From Petrosia ficiformis (taxonomy: Eukaryota; Porifera; Demospongiae; Haplosclerida; Petrosiidae), in contig OX345636.1 of assembly GCA_947044365.1 (NCBI GenBank), forward strand, positions 46,377,037 through 46,441,036: a DNA stretch of 64,000 nt, written 5' to 3'. The notes under the pieces were generated by a model. That model saw only the letters and a program-made list of their open reading frames with translations. It ran no database searches and had not been told where the DNA came from. The position numbers and the translations under genes are program-made. Below are positions 36,201 through 47,024 of the stretch, one piece after another; within the stretch, counting starts at the first letter, position 1; the number at the start of each line of letters is the position of its first letter.

Positions 36201-39200
36201 GAATGCCATATTTATTAATTATCATTGATCTTGAGAGTATTGAATATGTTTGATTTTGAGTGTTTGATTTTGATCAGCTCACTGTGGTTCTTAGTTCTTC
36301 AATCTTAGTATTTTGATATCTATAATAATGCATGTTTTATAACAGATTCTACAAGAATATGGGATAGTCCTACATCAGGTCAGATACGTCTTACAGGAGG
36401 TAACTTTTCCAATCAAGGCCTTCTTGAGATCTATTGTAATGGAGAGTGGGGAACAGTGTGTGATGATGGTTTCTATAGTACAGAAGCACTAGTAGCATGT
36501 AGACAATTGGGATATAATGACTACTATGATTATGATCGTCTTTCCATGTGAGATGTGTTTGTATGACAGTAGCTGTATATTATAATGAATGATTTTCTTC
36601 TTATAACGTAGAGTTGGAACATTTTCTCAGCCAATCTGGTTGGATAATGCTGATTGTTCATCTTCCAGTTACACTTGTCTAACTACTTGTGAAAGTTGTC
36701 CCTCCTCTGAAAGTGTTTCTTGTTTTCATTCAGAAGATGTCACTCTGGATTGTAGTAAGTATATACAAATAATACTGTACATAATTATAGGACAGGCTTT
36801 CGTGAGACAAAGTATACAAGTCTTAGATTTTAACAATTTATTATGTTAGTTACAGCACCATTGCGAGCGTTCTACCAAGTGCTATTTATACCTCTAGACA
36901 TTTGCTTAGCTTGAGCTTTGCAGAAACACACTGTAAAATCTTCCTGGGAATGTTGTGATCATCAATCCCATCTACCATAGTAGTCTTCTATGGAGAGAAC
37001 AGCTCTGCATGGTACTTTGATACACCCACGCACCATACAATGAATTGTCAAAATAGTGTGGTTAGGTCTATGACAGTTATATGTCCTCAGGTTAGGATAT
37101 ATATAACATTATAATTATATAACACTACATAATAATTATAGTACTATATAATCATGTATTTTATGGTGGTGTACTGGTAAGAGATTTTAGTGATAAACCT
37201 TTAACTATATTTATACCGATAACCAATCCAATTATTGGTGCATCACAAGTATTTTAGGTGCAATACGTAATATCGAAGGAGCTGCCAAGTGCTATATTTG
37301 CCATATAGTACAGTTAGAGCACTATAATATAATGCTGTGAGAGATATATGGGCTATAATAATCACGACTCGCCGAGGGTGGAGTGATTATATAGTCCATG
37401 TGTTTCATAAATAATATATTTTGTGAAAGGCTAAACGAGCTCTATAGTGTGTGATTGAATGCATGCTTAGGTCTCTTGTTAATCCACGAGTAAGATGCCA
37501 CATCAGTCTACAAGCAAAGGTCATCACTGTCTCTAAAAAAATCACCACAGGACATGTCACTTTAAAGGTAATTTGTTGAACTATCTCTATCTCATATTTG
37601 CTTTGCTAAACTCTTAAACAAATGGGTTGCTGTTTATGTGACCAAGTTGCAAAGGTGAGAAGTAAATAGTTGATTGGTTTGTAAAATATAATTTTTCACA
37701 TAAGTGGTGACAGGTTTTATATCAATCATCAATCTTATTATATACACTATTTGAATTGACTAATCAGATTGCACGATTACAGGTTGCTAAATATTTACTT
37801 ATTAACCCCCCGGGCTTACTTATTAACTTATTAACCAATAATAAACAATGAATATAGCATGAAGGATGAATAGTCTAACTGTTCAATGAAGGTGATCTTA
37901 CTGAGGGCGGAGCCCGAAGTAATTAATGTTTCCAAGGTAGTTCTATTGCGCGTGGAAACCAAGAATACAAGATTATACTTATTATTTTGTTGGATAGAAG
38001 ACATAACAGGAAAGACATGTGGTACTCTTCTTTAGCTGCAGAAAGATAGCAAGATGATTGATAGAGCGAGTGTTTTGCTCTCGAGGGCAACGCCCACATC
38101 TCAATTTTGTCAGCTGTGTAACTTTTGGATTTCAAAAAGCTGACGATTTTAGCTTACATAGTTGGACAGAAGACCTTTTTAAGAAGGCCGTGGATACTCA
38201 GACTTCATAAATTCAGAGTTGCAGTTGAGTGAATTGAGGCGAGTTTTTAGTTCTTTTATATTTCGACGCAACGTTGCTAGGCGTTGTTTTACTGGCAATT
38301 TGATTTACTTGAATAATGATTCGTCTGATTTAAGCGTAATTTTTGGTTGCCAAGAGATGAGGTAAACGAACATGGGCAAGCCTCAACCAGTACTGATAGT
38401 TGCATTTTGTATAATAAATACCTTAGATACCGTTTTCGCAGTTCATACGTGTGTTAAGAAAGTTTATAAGGTTGTAATTTTCAGTTTTATAAGGTTGTAA
38501 TTTTACAACATCCTGTCAGAGAGGAAGTGTATCCAACTTAATAGAATACTGCAATTCACGGGATCTTGGATGTACCACACCCCAAATTACTGTAGATTAC
38601 GAGAGTATGCCAATATGGTGGTGGCATGTCGGCATTCTAGTGTCAAAAACGCCCACGCTTTGTTGGATGTGGTCGGGCGGTGCTTTGATTCAAGTGTCCG
38701 CCCTTTGATGTTACTTTGAAGTTAGCTTAGAGTACTTTAAAAAAAAAAGGAGATCAGAACGGGATGTTGATGTATGTGTGATTTATAGACTTGCTTTCTA
38801 GCTAGTTCTAGTGAGAGAGAAAGCGATGTTGGGAGAATAAGTGAAAAATACCGTTCGCTTGCAGACTTGAGTGGATGCTGTGCTTGCAGTAATTGGTAAG
38901 CAGGGTTGAGGTGAGTGTTAGATTGCTCCAGGAGGTCCAGAAAGTTGCAAAGAAGCTGCATTTGGTTGCATCTGTGATGCTGAGTCACACCTCACACATT
39001 ATATGCTTGATCAAGGTGGGTGTGGTTATAATAATTTCGAATATGGCAAAACTGAAAGAGATAGCAACCTTGCACTACGCGCTCGGTTGCTATATGGCTT
39101 CCTCAAGATTATAAACACACGTATGAACCACGAAAACGGTATATATATATAACCTATATATATAAACTTGCTTTTAGGTTTATATCTGATTTATAAAACC

Positions 39201-40160
39201 TGTGGTTACTTTGATGTTTTATCGTGTTGGAATATATAGCAAAAATGGTTTCTGGTCAAAGTATCAAGATGATATCTTCAAGTACTATTAACGAAAGGCG
39301 TTTGTCCATTACCATCTTGAATAAGATGCTATTTTAATAAGTGTATAACATTAATCAAGTTGACACTATTTGTAATGAACCCAATACTCCTGCAGACAAG
39401 GCTATATGTGAAAGTGAATAGTCATCATAAAATTGATAAACACAACCTCTGGCGCTGACTTCATTTTTAGCATGCAAAATGTGCAACAATAAACTTTCAT
39501 GTGGGTTGAACCCTTATTGCATTGAAATGAACAGATTAATAGAAGACAAGTAACTAATTTAATATGGAAGGCATATATAGATAATTTGAACATGCATGCA
39601 ATACAGATCTAGAACACTGCATTTGCTGTTTCTTTATACAAATTAAATTAATGATTAAATATGTAACAACAAGATTTGTTAGACTTTGTATACTCTGAGG
39701 TGAATATTAATTTTTTTATCATTCCTCTCAGGTTACTCTTCATTTAGTTCTGATGTTTCAACAACAACAAGTTCCACTTGCAGTACTGATTGTTAGCATA
39801 AGTTCTGTGTGTATTAATATTTTTCTACTAGCAATATTTGTACAATATTTCCTTTATAATAATTATTCAAATGTATCTCAATATTCCCCAGCATCATCTG
39901 TCTCATCCTCAGCAGCTGGAATCATTGTAGGTGCAGTTGTTAGTGTTATATTTCTTATAATCTTCTGTATACTGATCTTCACTGTACCATTCTGTATTTG
40001 TTGCTGTCTTGGAGTTGGGGTAGGTGCAGCTTCTAGACGTTCCCCAACCACGAGAGTAGTGGCACACCCTCCAGCTTATCCTGCTGGTGGCTATCCTGGA
40101 CAACGAGAGTATCAACAATATCCAGGCTATCCTCAACCCAACCCTCCTACTCAGTATTGA
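26852..40160 (+). CDS. Gene C: type I membrane protein with two SRCR domains, short tail (360 aa)
   Basis: Exons: 26852-26906, 27315-27525, 30617-30759, 36346-36547, 36612-36754, 39732-39791, 39892-40160. Phases match genes B and D (1083 nt with stop). It has the same plan: signal peptide (MAFLQFLAILYIICQTKA), SRCR 1 with six Cys, SRCR 2 with EALVACRQLGY, Ser/Thr stalk, one helix and CICCCLGVG patch. The cytoplasmic tail is about 55 residues shorter than in D: it jumps from RVVAHP to PAYPAGGYPG, losing the Thr-rich stretch and the PPPPY motif, and ends NPPTQY. The stalk-exon donor GTTAGC is slightly weaker than in the paralogs. Introns carry a hAT element, a long-TIR element and a 1.4-kb insertion. 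The promoter block of B and D is absent, so expression may differ. Coding exons look intact. Confidence 0.82.
27982..29675. repeat. MITE-3 counterpart in intron 2 of gene C, interrupted
   Basis: The left end (ACTGTAAAAAAATAATAGG...GTTATTGGAGTTTCAATG) and right end (ATTGAAACTCCTGTAAC...AGTTAAAATAACCT) flank 1.7 kb that includes other repeats (a MITE-4-like piece from about 28195 to 28500). The final bases of the right end are missing because a MITE-2 copy abuts at 29690. Confidence 0.55.
29690..30130 (+). repeat. MITE-2 copy with inverted left half
   Basis: Bases 29690-29853 are the reverse complement of the normal left half (ending ...AATCATAGGGATACTTC then CTCTATATACAC). From about 29862 the right half continues in normal orientation (ATATTTCAGGCAGAATAG ... 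GGACAGCAATCATAAGGATG). The element has been rearranged in place. Confidence 0.7.
30986..31166. repeat. Foldback repeat inside the hAT element
   Basis: GATGCTTCATTTAAGCTCAC...ATGGTACTATA at the left is inverted at the right as TATAGTACCATATATG...GTGAGCTTAAATGAAGCA, around an internal TATCGTAGGGGTGG segment. It is probably a nested MITE. Confidence 0.65.
32031..32510 (+). pseudogene. hAT transposase N-terminal (BED zinc finger) relic
   Basis: The first part (32031-32213) is a Ser-rich open frame with no known domain. After a break, 32276-32510 reads KCLARCRLCCNVYKF...TTKTNLLKHLQTAYP, resembling a BED finger (CxxC ... tSNLxkHLxxxHp). The usual final His is Tyr here, so zinc binding would be impaired. 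The frame ends at a stop near 32500. No RNase-H-like catalytic domain follows. Confidence 0.5.
34371..35090 (+). CDS. Uncharacterised 239-aa ORF in the long-TIR element
   Basis: An uninterrupted frame from MSVELDKLFTPEYCGKSRR to a stop at 35090. I do not recognise a named domain. A segment GKIFNVFPDSIVLVGSDGT...VPDETGQF looks structured, then a Ser/Lys/Pro linker, then VEICAYTEHGRLKKI...ELFDGMVVFLIDVDN. No signal peptide, membrane segment or zinc motif is visible. The C-terminal 40 residues are antisense to a helix-turn-helix-like frame on the other strand, so that end may be accidental coding over captured DNA. It is the longest intact ORF in the window outside the SRCR genes and the RT relic. 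Confidence 0.45.
   Translation: MSVELDKLFTPEYCGKSRRLKEFQLTTYWIGKIFNVFPDSIVLVGSDGTTEVPDETGQFTLLSQYLEYEVQGDSSTSEGNVEPAYAFPYSTYKPCAGKKAIVKQTGYKHKGPVSKPPGVVSQESVESGSKLPKKEEWKKNVEICAYTEHGRLKKISNFPMTLTNDTAKVDFIAESISQELFDGMVVFLIDVDNLKIRDSTVTRSNFVMPSFKQNRLTLLAENPLCFSGNKTFSSLLIHS
34688..35122 (-). pseudogene. Antisense HTH fragment of an integrase-core-type transposase protein
   Basis: The minus strand from 35122 reads MLTSWIKQGDTYEWISNELK then RGFSARSVRRFCLNEGI. This resembles the N-terminal helix-turn-helix of animal proteins that carry an rve-type integrase core (GaSxRSvRRyc...gI). The match fades after about 50 residues and no catalytic core follows, so only the first approximately 150 bases are likely to be of that origin. 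A piece of a similar family is at 49135-49545. Confidence 0.4.
36924..37090 (+). pseudogene. Broken counterpart of the Cys-rich candidate exon in gene C
   Basis: Aligned with 19189-19382 of gene B it carries a 1-nt insertion (GTAAAATC for GTAAAGC) and a 28-nt deletion between CATCTA and TCTTCTATGG. With either plausible acceptor the reading hits a stop (TGA or TAG), so inclusion would truncate the receptor. Confidence 0.6.
37733..39165. repeat. 1.4-kb insertion in the intron before the stalk exon of gene C
   Basis: Gene B runs directly from TTATATCAATCATC to AAACTTGCTGG (about 20365-20390), while gene C has about 1.4 kb between. The inserted DNA includes a segment shared with 24686-24880, a tract near 38150-38210 (GACAGAAGACCTTTTTAAG) like one in the hAT and pogo-like elements, and no convincing gene. 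Confidence 0.5.
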
Positions 40161-42904
40161 AGAAGAAAGTAACTACTTATTAAATGTTTTACTTTAGTAA
40201 GGGTGTTAATTCTGCACATTTGCAATTAGTTTAGTTACATATAGTTAGTTATATAGTGTTCCTTTCTCGTGTATGTCATGTTTATCATGATAATTACTTT
40301 TAATCAAAATGGAGAAAGACAAGCCTCTCTTCATGAGAGGGGATTAAAAGTGGTGTTTTTTTTTTTGGGTGTGTGTAAGTGTCTAAGCTTTTGTTGCATC
40401 TAAGAAGACAAATTTTAGTACTCTGAGGAATAATTTAATAGATGTGCACTTAGTCAGTAGATAAGGTCACTCCAGGTATACAGATGTTCTTGTACAACTA
40501 AGTTTGAGCGCTTCAATATGTTTAGGAGTTGTATAAACTATTAGAAAGTCTGTTTCTGATATTCGTTTTGATCACAGATTGACAGACAGATGAACATAAC
40601 CAATCACTTAATCCCTTGAGCAGCATACTGTGTGGGGTAGCTAATTATCATTATGTTTATGAAGATTTGGAACAATATAATTTCAGCCTGCATTGTAATT
40701 GTAATGAGGTAGTTGCAATTAAAACTTTGCAATAGTATTTATATCAATTGCTAATTGTAATGATAATGATTACAATTGTTGTCTTAAATAATTTATTCTA
40801 TTGAATTGTATAATTTATATTTATGGAGCTCACTGATTAGTGCTGGTAATGTGAAAAAATGTCACCTCATCAACTTTAGCCTTTTAAGTACGCATTTATA
40901 TATATTCAACTCAATTTATATTCAAATCTTTTAAATACATATTGTAACATTGATCCATTACTTAAATGTAATTTGGCTTCTATTATTGATTGCAACTAAG
41001 CACTACATTCTGTCATGTAGCTAGTGAAAGTATTATAGAAAAAATTATAGTTACTATAGTTTAGGTACATCTGAGTTGGAAAAGAAAGACAGCGATGTTA
41101 ACCAGATCCAGTTAATGTCCTATGCGTAAGTCTTGCACTCTTTGTATCGATTCTGGACACTAGTATGTATAATAAATTAAAGCTGCTCAGACTACTACTT
41201 AAAACATGATATTGACGAAAATTTGTGGGGTATAGTTGGTTAAGTAAAATAAACCAACTTGATGCGAGATGGTACAGCTGAATTGCACTAAGATACATAG
41301 TATAGTTACTTTAGTGAACACGTTTGTATTTTGCACTAGCGAGGTTTTGTGGGGAAAGGGTATTTCTTCAGGGCTTGAACCTGATAATTATTGTAACCTG
41401 AAAGTTTAAAATTTGGGTTGTAAAATTATACAAGAACCTTTAATTATTATGCGAGAATGATTGACCACGACCCTCATGAATAGTTAATTAGGCAAAAAAT
41501 TGAAATTTCACCCACACCCAGTCTACTCTCTCAGCAGACCTGTCTACACATAATTTTTATTCAATCTCACATTACAACTTGCTTGTGTACATTTATAATT
41601 ATATATTTTGCCTTTTAAGAAATCTATCTGCATTTTAGCATTGCCAGGACAAGCTCTCCTGATTTCTATTAAGTAGGCCTTATAGGTTTCGGGTGCCACA
41701 ATTTATAACACTGAAATAAGATGTTGCTTACCAGAAATATACTGGTAGCCCAAAATTGGCCAATTTTGACTACAAAAACTTAGTGCAATCAAAGATCATA
41801 GCGCATTGCTGTATTTCTGAAATAATGACAACAATTCTGGTATCAGTGGAATTTTGAGCTTTTTCAAATAGTAAAAACTTGTACTAAATGATCAAAATCC
41901 CACCAAGTGACTCATGCACAGAATTAAATTTGTGTTGTGAGCATGTGAATTCGTTAATTAATTGACAATTATTATATTCCTGCAGTTTTTCGATCATTTT
42001 AGCGATGCGTCAGCCTTGCAAGACTAAAACTGATTTGACCTGATTTCCAGTAGTTTAACCTTAAAAGTACACCACGTAAATAGTCTTATATATGAATAAG
42101 CAATAATGGCAGAAATATATGATTAATATGCAAGACACGCCCACAGCACTTTCACCGTACGCGATGTGACCACTGCGGAATAAATTATTCATATTGTGTG
42201 TTACAAGTGCAGTGTCCGAGTGACACCAGTCGCATGTGATATAGTCGTGTCCACGGTCCAGTGTAGTCTCGCGTGACCCCGCATGGCTATGTTTCAGTGG
42301 GATAGCCCCTTCGATTCACTTCTCTAATCGAAGGTGCTGGCCCGCAGACTACGTTTTAGCATGGGCATCTTGTACCAAAGTGTTTGATCCACAACCATGC
42401 ATGTTTATGTTTTTTGTAATCACACACCATCTTATCGAGTAGTACTATAGTCTCACAAGCCAGACCCAACTCTAAAGCGGGGAAGGGTCTGGACACACCC
42501 GCTTGTTTCGGGACTCAGTACGTTGCACCCCACTCAAATAGCAGAACGTCACAAAACCTCAGAACAGCAGTACCGCAAAATTAACATGGAGGTGTCGATC
42601 GATGATAGAACAAGCCATTAGCGACAGATTGTAAGCATGCCATATATTCTCGTAATCTTTGAATATGCGATACTCATGTGGTAACATTTCAGGGACTATG
42701 TACTTCATTGTGTTACATATTATTAAAGATTAATCACAATGTGGCATTAAAAGGTGAAAGTGGATCATTATATATCTCTTCCCCTTTCCAACCTTATTCT
42801 TTTAGTGACATTTATTGTTCACATGCATGCCTTTGTGTATCTCCTAATAATTGTACTGTAGCCCCTTTGCATTCTTAACTGTAATATAATACATATTCAT
42901 AAGA
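40161..42904. other. Spacer downstream of gene C, no gene recognised
   Basis: The first 400 bases match the 3' flank of gene B (an ATTAAA at 40179, a GGAGAAAGACAAGCCTCTC block). The remainder, up to the LTR element, shows no ORF or repeat family that I can name. Confidence 0.45.
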
Positions 42905-43054
42905 TGTGGTAACTATGACATCATAGGAAACCGTACAATATATGTGTATATAAAGCGATGTTTTATATAGTTTATATTCAGTTATTAATAGGTCTCTGTC
43001 TTACTATTGTTTTGTCATTAGTTTATGGTATGTGCATATAATAAGGTTACAACA
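42905..43054 (+). repeat. 5' LTR
   Basis: About 150 bases starting TGTGGTAACTATGACATCAT and ending AAGGTTACAACA. It contains TATATAAAGCGATG, a likely TATA box and start region shared with the 3' LTR. Confidence 0.8.
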
Positions 43055-43269
43055 TATAATTGGTGACGAGGTCAACCTTCTGACTATGGCAACACATGAG
43101 ATGATAGCTACTTTCAACTCAACCGTAGAGTCGTGGACGTCGTAATGCTAACATCTTCATTTCTATTTCGATGCCAATGATATCGTTGATCCAGGCAAGA
43201 AACATTCGATTTTACTTACCGTCTGTGGTCCATCGACATACCAATTGTTGAAGAGCTTAGTGCACACCA

Positions 43270-43794
43270 ATGGAGAAGACTTACAATGAGATAGTCGAAA
43301 CGCAAAAGACCCACTTTAACAATAAACGATTACCTGTTATCCAGAGATTCAAGATCAACACAAGAGACTGTCATGCTGAAGCAAAATATGTTGCTAAACT
43401 TAGAGCGCTCGGAGAATACTGCGATTTTGGGACAATCATTGAGGATATGATCAGACTAGTTTGTGGTATCAATGACCACGGAATCCAACGTCATCTCCTT
43501 CAAGAAAGTAACTTGACTTACCAGAGTGCATATGACATAGTACAAGCTATGGAAACTGCTTCGAAAAATATTCAAGACCTATGCAAGACCGTACAAGCCG
43601 TACAACGTGTACAATGGCTGGAAGGTTCACCCTGTACATGTCACAGGTGTGGAGGAAACCACCAGTCGAACGTCTGTCGTTTTCATTTGGTAAATTGGCG
43701 AGCATGTGGCAACAAAGGCCATATTGGGAAAGTTTGTTGTAGCAGCAGACCTAAATTCGACTCCAGTAAACCCCTGAAACATCCCCAATTATAA
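43270..43794 (+). pseudogene. LTR element gag fragment with zinc knuckles
   Basis: A capsid-like segment (FKINTRDCHAEAKYVAKLRA, DMIRLVCGIND) resembles gypsy gag proteins. Two knuckles follow. The first, CHRCGGNHQSNVC, is complete in spirit (CxxCxxxHxxxxC). In the second, WRACGNKGHIGKVC, the first Cys is replaced by Trp. Nucleocapsid knuckles package element RNA; the second should not bind zinc normally. The start codon used here is only the first ATG of this frame; gag sequence may begin earlier in other frames. Confidence 0.75.
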
Positions 43795-43937
43795 AGGAAA
43801 GGTCAAGGTCAAATACGCCCTACAATACAATCTGTTGTGAAAGACAGCCCACCTCCAGACTTACAGGGCCTTGTTGTGGACACTGAACCAACCCGTGACA
43901 CTTACAACTTTTTCACTGTTACTAATGAGCCAAACCT

Positions 43938-44204
43938 TTGATGGTCAAAGTTCAAGTAAATAAACAGGAAATTCCTATGGAGATTGACACTGATAATTCC
44001 CTATCAATTGTTAGTGAGGAAACATTTAATACATTTTCTAGTGGACTGGACTTAAAGCCCACTGATGTGTCATTACGTATGGATACTGGTGAACCGCTCC
44101 CCGTCATTGGAATGTTAGATGTAGAAGTTACCTACGGACCTCAAGAAGCAACATTACCCTTGATAGTTGTACAGGGTAAAGGACCCTTGGAAGGAACTGG
44201 ATAG
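43938..44204 (+). pseudogene. LTR element aspartic protease fragment
   Basis: A retropepsin-like segment with the active-site motif region EIDTDNSLSIVS, where the usual DT/SG triad reads DTD. A second conserved region (GPLEGTG, normally GxxLLGRdWL) is cut short by a stop at 44204. Both changes point to loss of function. Confidence 0.6.
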
Positions 44205-44277
44205 AGGTAATCAGACTACATTGGTCAAATATTATTCATGTGACAACTAACCTCTCCCTCGGCAGGATATTAAGCAA

Positions 44278-45470
44278 ATGGTATTCAAGAATAAACTTGG
44301 TTTGCTTAAGGGAACTAAAGCAAAGATGTTTGTGGATGTAGATGCTACACCTAGATTTTTCAAGCCAAGATTGGTTTCATACTACCATAAGGAAAAGGTT
44401 GAACAAGAACTAGCTCGCTTACAGGACAATGGAATGATCCCTCCCATTTGTTTCTCAGATTGGGCCGCCCCAATCATTCCTGTTGTTTAAATCAATGGAA
44501 CTATTTGCATCTGTGGAGATTATAAAGTTACAGCAAATTTGGTGGCAAAACAAGACTCCTACCCATTGTAACGCGTTATTTGCTAAAGTATAAGGTGGTA
44601 AGATTTTGTCCAAATTGGATTTATGTTAAGCCTATCTACAGATCAAACTCGACAAGGAATCGAAGAAATTTACTACTATTAATACTCATAAAGGTCTTTT
44701 TCAATAGAATAAACTTCTGCTTGGTATTGCATCAGCTTCATCAATTTTCCAACGAGCTATGAATAGCCTTGTACAAGGACTGCCAGGTGTATCAGCTTAT
44801 TTAGATGACATCCTAGTTTCTGGTGTTGATGAAGAAGATCCTCTTAACAATCTCGAAAAAGTATTATAGAGACTCAAGTCAGCTGGTCTGACGCTCAAGA
44901 AGTCGAAGTGTGTATTTGGATTTGACTCATTGAATATATTGGAATACATAATAGACAAGAATGGACTTCACCCCTCTCCTGAAAAAGTCAAAGCCATTGC
45001 AAAAGCACCAACACCCACAAATGTCACCGAACTGAAATCATTTCTTGGACTAATAAAATATTACAACAAATTTTTGTGTAATCAATCTATGTTTCTCTCT
45101 CCCATTTTACATGTTACCCAAGAAAGGTACCCAATGGTATTGGTCGAATTATCAAGAGAAGATCATTCAAACAAGCTAAACAAATGCTCCAGTCATCATC
45201 ACTGATGGTCCATTTTGATCCTTCCAAAGACCTAATTCTGTCGTGTGACGCTTCACCATATGGTGTAGGAGGTGTCCTCAGTCATAAAATGGAGGATGGT
45301 AGTGAAAAGCCCATTGCTTTCACATCTAGAACACTCTCAGATGCAGAGAGGAAGTACTCGCAGTTAGAGAAAGAATCTCTTGCTAGTGTTCTCGGTGAAA
45401 CAATTTCATCAATATCTCTACATGGTAGACAATTTAGTATCTGTTCAGATCACCAACAGTCTATTTAATG
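44278..45470 (+). pseudogene. LTR element reverse transcriptase and RNase H fragments
   Basis: RT begins FKPRLVSYYHKEKVEQELARL and FSDWAAPIIPVV, broken by a stop. The catalytic YLDD box is at about 44797 (AYLDDILVSG). After a stop in the next segment, thumb/connection motifs follow (LKSFLGLIKYYNKF). RNase H (45184-45470) shows [35 protein letters not shown] and ICSDH. Several stops and frame changes separate the pieces. Confidence 0.8.
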
Positions 45471-45580
45471 AATGTAGACAAACTCCAGTGATGGCATCCT
45501 CTGAGATCTAACATTGGGCACTCACATTAGGTGCATACAACTGATACAAGTATACCCTTCAACACAAACCAGGAGGTAAA

Positions 45581-46740
45581 ATGGCTCATGCTGATGGCCT
45601 AAGTCATTTACAATTCCCACACAAGGCTTCATCTGTACCTGTGCCCAGAGATCTGATTTTACTAACTAATCATCTCTCTGAATATATCGTTACTGCTAAT
45701 CACATCAAAGCATGGACAGATATAGACCATGTTTTATCTCGTTTCAGGAGATTAGTTCAAGTTGGCTGGACATTGTCAGATACAGGCCCAGACTTCATTC
45801 CACATTTAATTGCCGTCGTGAACTCGGTGTTTTGGAAGGATGTATTTTGTGGTGTTCACGGGTCGTGATTCCACCCACTAGTCATGATATTATTCTAAAC
45901 CAACTCCGTGAAGCCCACCCAGGAGTAGGTAGGATGAAACCCTTAGCCCGCTGTTTTATATGGTGGCCTGGTTTAGACTGCGCAGAGTTCGTTTGTGTGA
46001 AAAGTGTCAAACTAATCGTCCATTACCACCTAAAGCACCATTACACCCTTGGGAATACCCTAGTTAGACCCTGGACACGTCTGCACATTGATCATGCTGG
46101 TCCATTCTTAGGACACACTTTTCTCATTGTAGTGGATGCTCACTCTATGTGGATCAAGTCACATGTAGTAAACTCTACTTCATGCAAAGCAACAATCAAA
46201 AGTTCTTTGTAATTTGTTTGCTACCCATGGGATTTCCAAACATGTAGTTTCAGACAATGGTTCAGGATTTACCAGCCAAGAATTTAAACAACTCATGGAA
46301 CAGAATGGTATCAAACATACAACAACATCACCATATCACCCCGCTTCAAACGGGCTACCTGAACGTGCAGTACAAACTGTTAAACATGGAATCAGTAAGA
46401 TAAAAGGTACTATTGAGTGCAGACTTGCTCATTTTCTATTCAATTACCGTATAACTCCCTAATCAACTACAGAGTTATCATCTGCAGAACTCTTGATGGG
46501 AAGGAGATTACATATTCGTTTGGATTTAATTCATCCAGACAACACAAAAAGTCATCAGGAAACAAGGAAATGTTGAAAACTCTTCTACTCCCCAACATTT
46601 TAAAGTTGGAGACAAACTATAAGCTCGAGACACAGTCTAGAGATTTTATACGTCGTCATTTAGATCACTTGCACGTTCGTTATCTTCCAGATGATAATGT
46701 CACTGATTCTACAACTGATCATGATGACTGGTCAGTATGA
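45581..46740 (+). pseudogene. LTR element integrase fragment
   Basis: The H2C2 region is recognisable (AHPGVGRMKPLAR, WWPGLD, then VKSVKL where a frame change hides the usual CxxC). The catalytic core has HIDHAGPF, VVSDNGSGF and a Glu in NGLPERAVQTVKHG, i.e. the DDE set, spread over two frames separated by a stop at 46210. The C-terminus is degenerate. Confidence 0.75.
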
Positions 46741-46860
46741 AATACTTATACTAGCCCTAATACAGAAGGTCCTTTGAATGTTTCACCACCTTCAACCTCA
46801 TTTGATCCTCAAGAACTCACACAACCATCTGTTTGTCAATCAACATAAAAAAGGGAGGAG

Positions 46861-47018
46861 TGAGGTAACAATGACATCATAGGAACCTTATAATATATGT
46901 GTATATAAAGCGATGTTTTATAGTTTTCATTCAGTCATTAATAGATCTCTGTCTTCCTATAGTTTTGTCATTAATTTATGGTACATGTGTTTACTTTGCC
47001 TATATTAAGGTTACAACA
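46861..47018 (+). repeat. 3' LTR
   Basis: About 158 bases starting TGAGGTAACAATGACATCAT and ending AAGGTTACAACA. It aligns end to end with the 5' LTR, including TATATAAAGCGATG, with scattered differences. Confidence 0.8.
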
Positions 47019-47024
47019 ATAGCC

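Larger units (their letters stand above)
42905..47018 (+). mobile_element. Ty3/gypsy-type LTR retrotransposon, decayed
   Basis: Two direct LTRs (42905-43054 and 46861-47018) start TG and end CA. A possible primer-binding site (TTGGTGACGAGG) follows the 5' LTR and a purine tract (AAAAAAGGGAGGAG) precedes the 3' LTR. Gene order gag, protease, RT, RNase H, integrase is the Ty3/gypsy order. The LTRs differ by substitutions and small indels, and the coding region has many stops and frameshifts. I could not find a matching target duplication. Confidence 0.85.

Noticed and set aside
39753..40160. Gene C last exon as a single 135-codon ORF without an intron (62257-62862 similarly)
   Set aside because: The reading fails in gene B, whereas splicing a 90-100 nt GT-AG intron gives one consistent frame in all three genes; kept only as an alternative isoform idea.
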